This document shows positions 23,801-25,079 of a DNA stretch of 25,079 nt, piece after piece. Each line of letters opens with the position of its first letter. Within the stretch, counting starts at the first letter, position 1. The notes below the pieces were generated by a model. It was given only the letters and a program-made list of their open reading frames with translations, was not told the DNA's origin and did no database searches. Position numbers and translations under genes: made by a program. Origin of the DNA: a virus; IMG/VR virus record IMGVR_UViG_3300032287_001649, positions 1-25,079 of that record; one strand, 5' to 3'.

Positions 23801-25079
23801 TGAAGAACACTGGAGATACGACCACCAATACCACCTCTTGCTATTCTAAGAGCACGATCTTCGCTTAATGCACGACCTCTTGCATTCATTAAAGTTCCAC
23901 CAGCTGTTCTTCTAATACCAGCTGAATCAAACGCCTCTAGTCTTCTTTGCATTGCGTCATTAACAACCGATGTAGGAATGAAAGATTTTCCTGGTGCTGA
24001 ACCTGTACGCAATTGCCTAAATCTATCTCTAACCCCCAAAGTAGGGGATTGCATAAATCTTCCTGTTCTCGTTGTAGTAATTCCAGCCCTATCTGTCAGA
24101 GCCATCTCTTCTAGCGCATAAGCTCTTCTAGCGGCTGTAAGACCTCTTCTACTTCCTGGCATAACTGGTCCAACACCACCAGGAGCAGGTGTTCCTGGAC
24201 CACCGATTTGAGTAATAGCACCCTTAACTCTTGCAAACTTAAATGGTGATGATGTTGGAGTAACACCTGCAGCTGCTGCGGCTGCGGTAGCACCTGGTCC
24301 CATCGGCAATCCAGCAGCAGCGGCTATTCCAGAAGTGCTTGATACAAGGAGTCCCTTCGTTTGAGCAAAAGAGTTATATAGTGCATCAAGTTTATTTCCA
24401 GATTTACCAATAGCGTCTGCTAACCCAATAAATCCGCCTTCAGCATTTTTTAGACTTGGTATAAATTTAAATACCCCTCGCATAGCAATACCAGTTACAG
24501 AACTCAAGGTACCGAAAGCAAGAATTAATGGACCAATCGCTGCAAGCGCTCCCATGATTGACATAACAAGAACGCCTACAGTTTTCTTTGTTGTGGCTGA
24601 CAAGCTATTCCACTTATCAATCAACTTACTTGTAACCTCTGCAATCTTTTCAATTGCAGGTCTTGTACTATTGAGCAAGTCAGCAGCAAATATTTTAAAG
24701 TTATTTTTAATTTTTGAAATAGTAACATCAAGGGACTTTAATGAAGCATCTAATTCTCTTTGCGCCAATACAGATGCACTTGCAGAACCAGCGAGTTCAA
24801 CAATCATTGAACGACCAGCCTCAGTACTGATCTCAGACATGATGTCACGACCTTCTCTGTTAGCTCTTAAAATTTCATCGGCAACTGCTTTTCTAGCAGC
24901 ATTAGCATCCTTAATATCTTTTACAGTAACTAAGCCAAAGTTTTCAACTTGCTGACCAACTTGTGCTGTTGCTACTCTTGCAATGACTCCAATATCGGTA
25001 AAGTTTTTAATAGCAAGCTTAGAATTATTGCTTGCACCGTTTGCAAGATCAGTCAGTGTCCTAGCTACGCTTTTACCCA
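20881..25079 (-). CDS. Tape measure protein (start beyond right edge)
   Basis: The frame is open from the stop at 20881 to the right edge, at least 1398 residues; an internal ATG at 24840 is not its start, since the frame continues upstream (FTDIGVIARVATAQVGQQVE). It shows the expected hydrophobic segments: VLVMSIMGALAAIGPLILAF near 24.55 kb, GIGIVLLAIGVAIYAVM near 23.4 kb, and a long hydrophobic stretch near 22.9-23.1 kb. A charged coiled coil lies at about 22.08-22.54 kb. The C-terminal segment has ARGGYLDKAM and SIPAMLHGGEYIVSAKAVQN, widespread in phage tape measure proteins. It sets tail length and may help DNA entry through the membrane. No lysozyme or peptidase motif was seen in the visible part. 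Confidence 0.93.
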   Translation of the reverse strand, partial: GKSVARTLTDLANGASNNSKLAIKNFTDIGVIARVATAQVGQQVENFGLVTVKDIKDANAARKAVADEILRANREGRDIMSEISTEAGRSMIVELAGSASASVLAQRELDASLKSLDVTISKIKNNFKIFAADLLNSTRPAIEKIAEVTSKLIDKWNSLSATTKKTVGVLVMSIMGALAAIGPLILAFGTLSSVTGIAMRGVFKFIPSLKNAEGGFIGLADAIGKSGNKLDALYNSFAQTKGLLVSSTSGIAAAAGLPMGPGATAAAAAAGVTPTSSPFKFARVKGAITQIGGPGTPAPGGVGPVMPGSRRGLTAARRAYALEEMALTDRAGITTTRTGRFMQSPTLGVRDRFRQLRTGSAPGKSFIPTSVVNDAMQRRLEAFDSAGIRRTAGGTLMNARGRALSEDRALRIARGGIGGRISSVLQRGKEARDAMAGATPGSVGRGVLAGQRRLITQPFKSAKGLATAGIGKVKDLDVYKNALTRVAEAQKQLRIDQAAFGKGAVSTFSQAKTSLMAFMNTQKLATVVAKLFKVAMVSSGIGIVLLAIGVAIYAVMKNFDKFKAVASSGIEKVKVAFDILKGAAMEIIRPFVDLFATFGKGSKDGAGAAEGIGAAFNKIAGVIQFLAKMVHRFVTQFIQPYLYMIINIVMAVVEAFKGNWGKAFDYVKAAFGFFIELLINGIALGIKIILKSVGLLAKGMISLFGMAIKVWIEIAFAGVTLIMKAISFIPGIGSKINNAYRGVINGIKGTVDAVTGAVNGGIDATVNGMSGLVDAGAKAVKGSLKGLKGSGIKQSTGKMFDGAKDTAKAKGDEVGGVYNEAITNTVGEGLPESLKEATGKAFNDSVKDLAQKLQDYVMGEMSNALSKLQKDLEASLKKQRDAALAVYDSQVDTLDKLARAEESLTKTKEYEAARRQAIEERALQSQNYIRNRALAIYEGRIDDARMLDLQDRKDSMDSTKSIGQIDSSRKKDLAAENLDALKSAIAVAREEADKFFETTATKFGESAAEILKFPPVTKEDYIAQMTSLTELAKTTANDSGIEFSKMFDAFASTISTKMPNDVVGAFTTNLDDLVKVAVERYGLGKGSADNSTIIGSTIGMLMDMGGVMDGNKQFVVDSFGTITTGLKDNMSTGLTEITTTIYSKFVTDFDKAVTDADPTTVYQKAIKDGNKSILDDFRKTVGGVGSEVDNMKDLLDPLIQKWALLEAQAKAAGDAQAEAASGGGGGTTSTPSMTGGSYGGINMNSKSAAYWSSVNKALGIAPRLTPTTIGPKWMGGMIPSFARGGYLDKAMSQSIPAMLHGGEYIVSAKAVQNIGAATLQNLNNMRFNAPKNSAPNAGQSVTMSTQNTNIYVDNFIGEEEWFNSMMKEYNVNVLPKNQKAAGVQPRVVRSYNGINQGL

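Noticed and set aside
24554-24955. Open frame of 133 residues on the plus strand
   Set aside because: It lies opposite the tape measure gene, is low in complexity, and has no ribosome site or recognisable family.
1-25079. tRNA genes, integrase, attachment sites or insertion sequences
   Set aside because: None could be recognised; coding sequence is almost continuous and no suitable motif was seen.

Overview
The window is a stretch of a tailed double-stranded DNA phage (or prophage) genome in which every supported gene lies on the minus strand, so it is read from right to left. The sequence is AT-rich. A WhiB-family Fe-S protein with the full four-cysteine signature (10379-10678) points strongly to an actinobacterial host, because WhiB proteins are essentially confined to Actinobacteria and their phages. 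An AT-rich genome with WhiB suggests a low-GC actinobacterium such as the freshwater acI (Nanopelagicales) group, but that last step is inference. The siphovirus- or myovirus-like tail type cannot be settled from this window; the long tape measure gene only shows a long tail.

Structural half (about 12.7-25.1 kb). In transcription order: a tape measure protein running off the right edge; a 139-residue tail protein; a 353-residue paralogue carrying a long Ser/Ala/Ile repeat region; a 1307-residue baseplate-hub-like protein with PA14-like and LamG-like domains set into it; a tail fibre with decapeptide repeats and a C-terminal S74 auto-chaperone; a minor tail protein with a WTDGTPIT start region; and a free-standing HNH endonuclease at the module border. 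Start and stop codons in this half overlap or abut (TAATG or TAAATG), so the tail genes look translationally coupled.

Replication and accessory half (about 0-12.7 kb). A 53-base gap with a candidate extended -10 promoter precedes a metallophosphoesterase, a zinc-ribbon protein, a MerR-type regulator, a small protein, WhiB, a helicase-loader-like protein, a DnaB-type helicase, a 60-residue unknown, a DnaG-type primase, a possible single-strand DNA-binding protein, a HAD-family deoxyribonucleotidase, and a family C DNA polymerase with an intact PHP domain. The polymerase is followed by a glycosyltransferase, a nucleotidyltransferase, a RecA-like recombinase, a CmoB-like methyltransferase and a second glycosyltransferase cut by the left edge. 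Almost every pair overlaps by 1-62 bases or is separated by fewer than 10, so this is one dense operon. The only gaps above 50 bases are 7143-7193, which holds a strong GAAA-loop hairpin, and 12672-12724, which holds the candidate promoter.

Together the genes give a nearly self-contained replisome (polymerase, primase, helicase, probable loader, RecA and possible SSB), two phage-borne regulators (WhiB and MerR), and a sugar/nucleotide-sugar/methyl-transfer set interleaved with recA. That set could decorate virion, host surface or DNA. The features most likely to be new are the domain build of the tail hub, the duplicated tail gene with its repeat-rich arm, and the recA-embedded sugar set. No CRISPR array, tRNA, insertion sequence, integrase or attachment site was seen.
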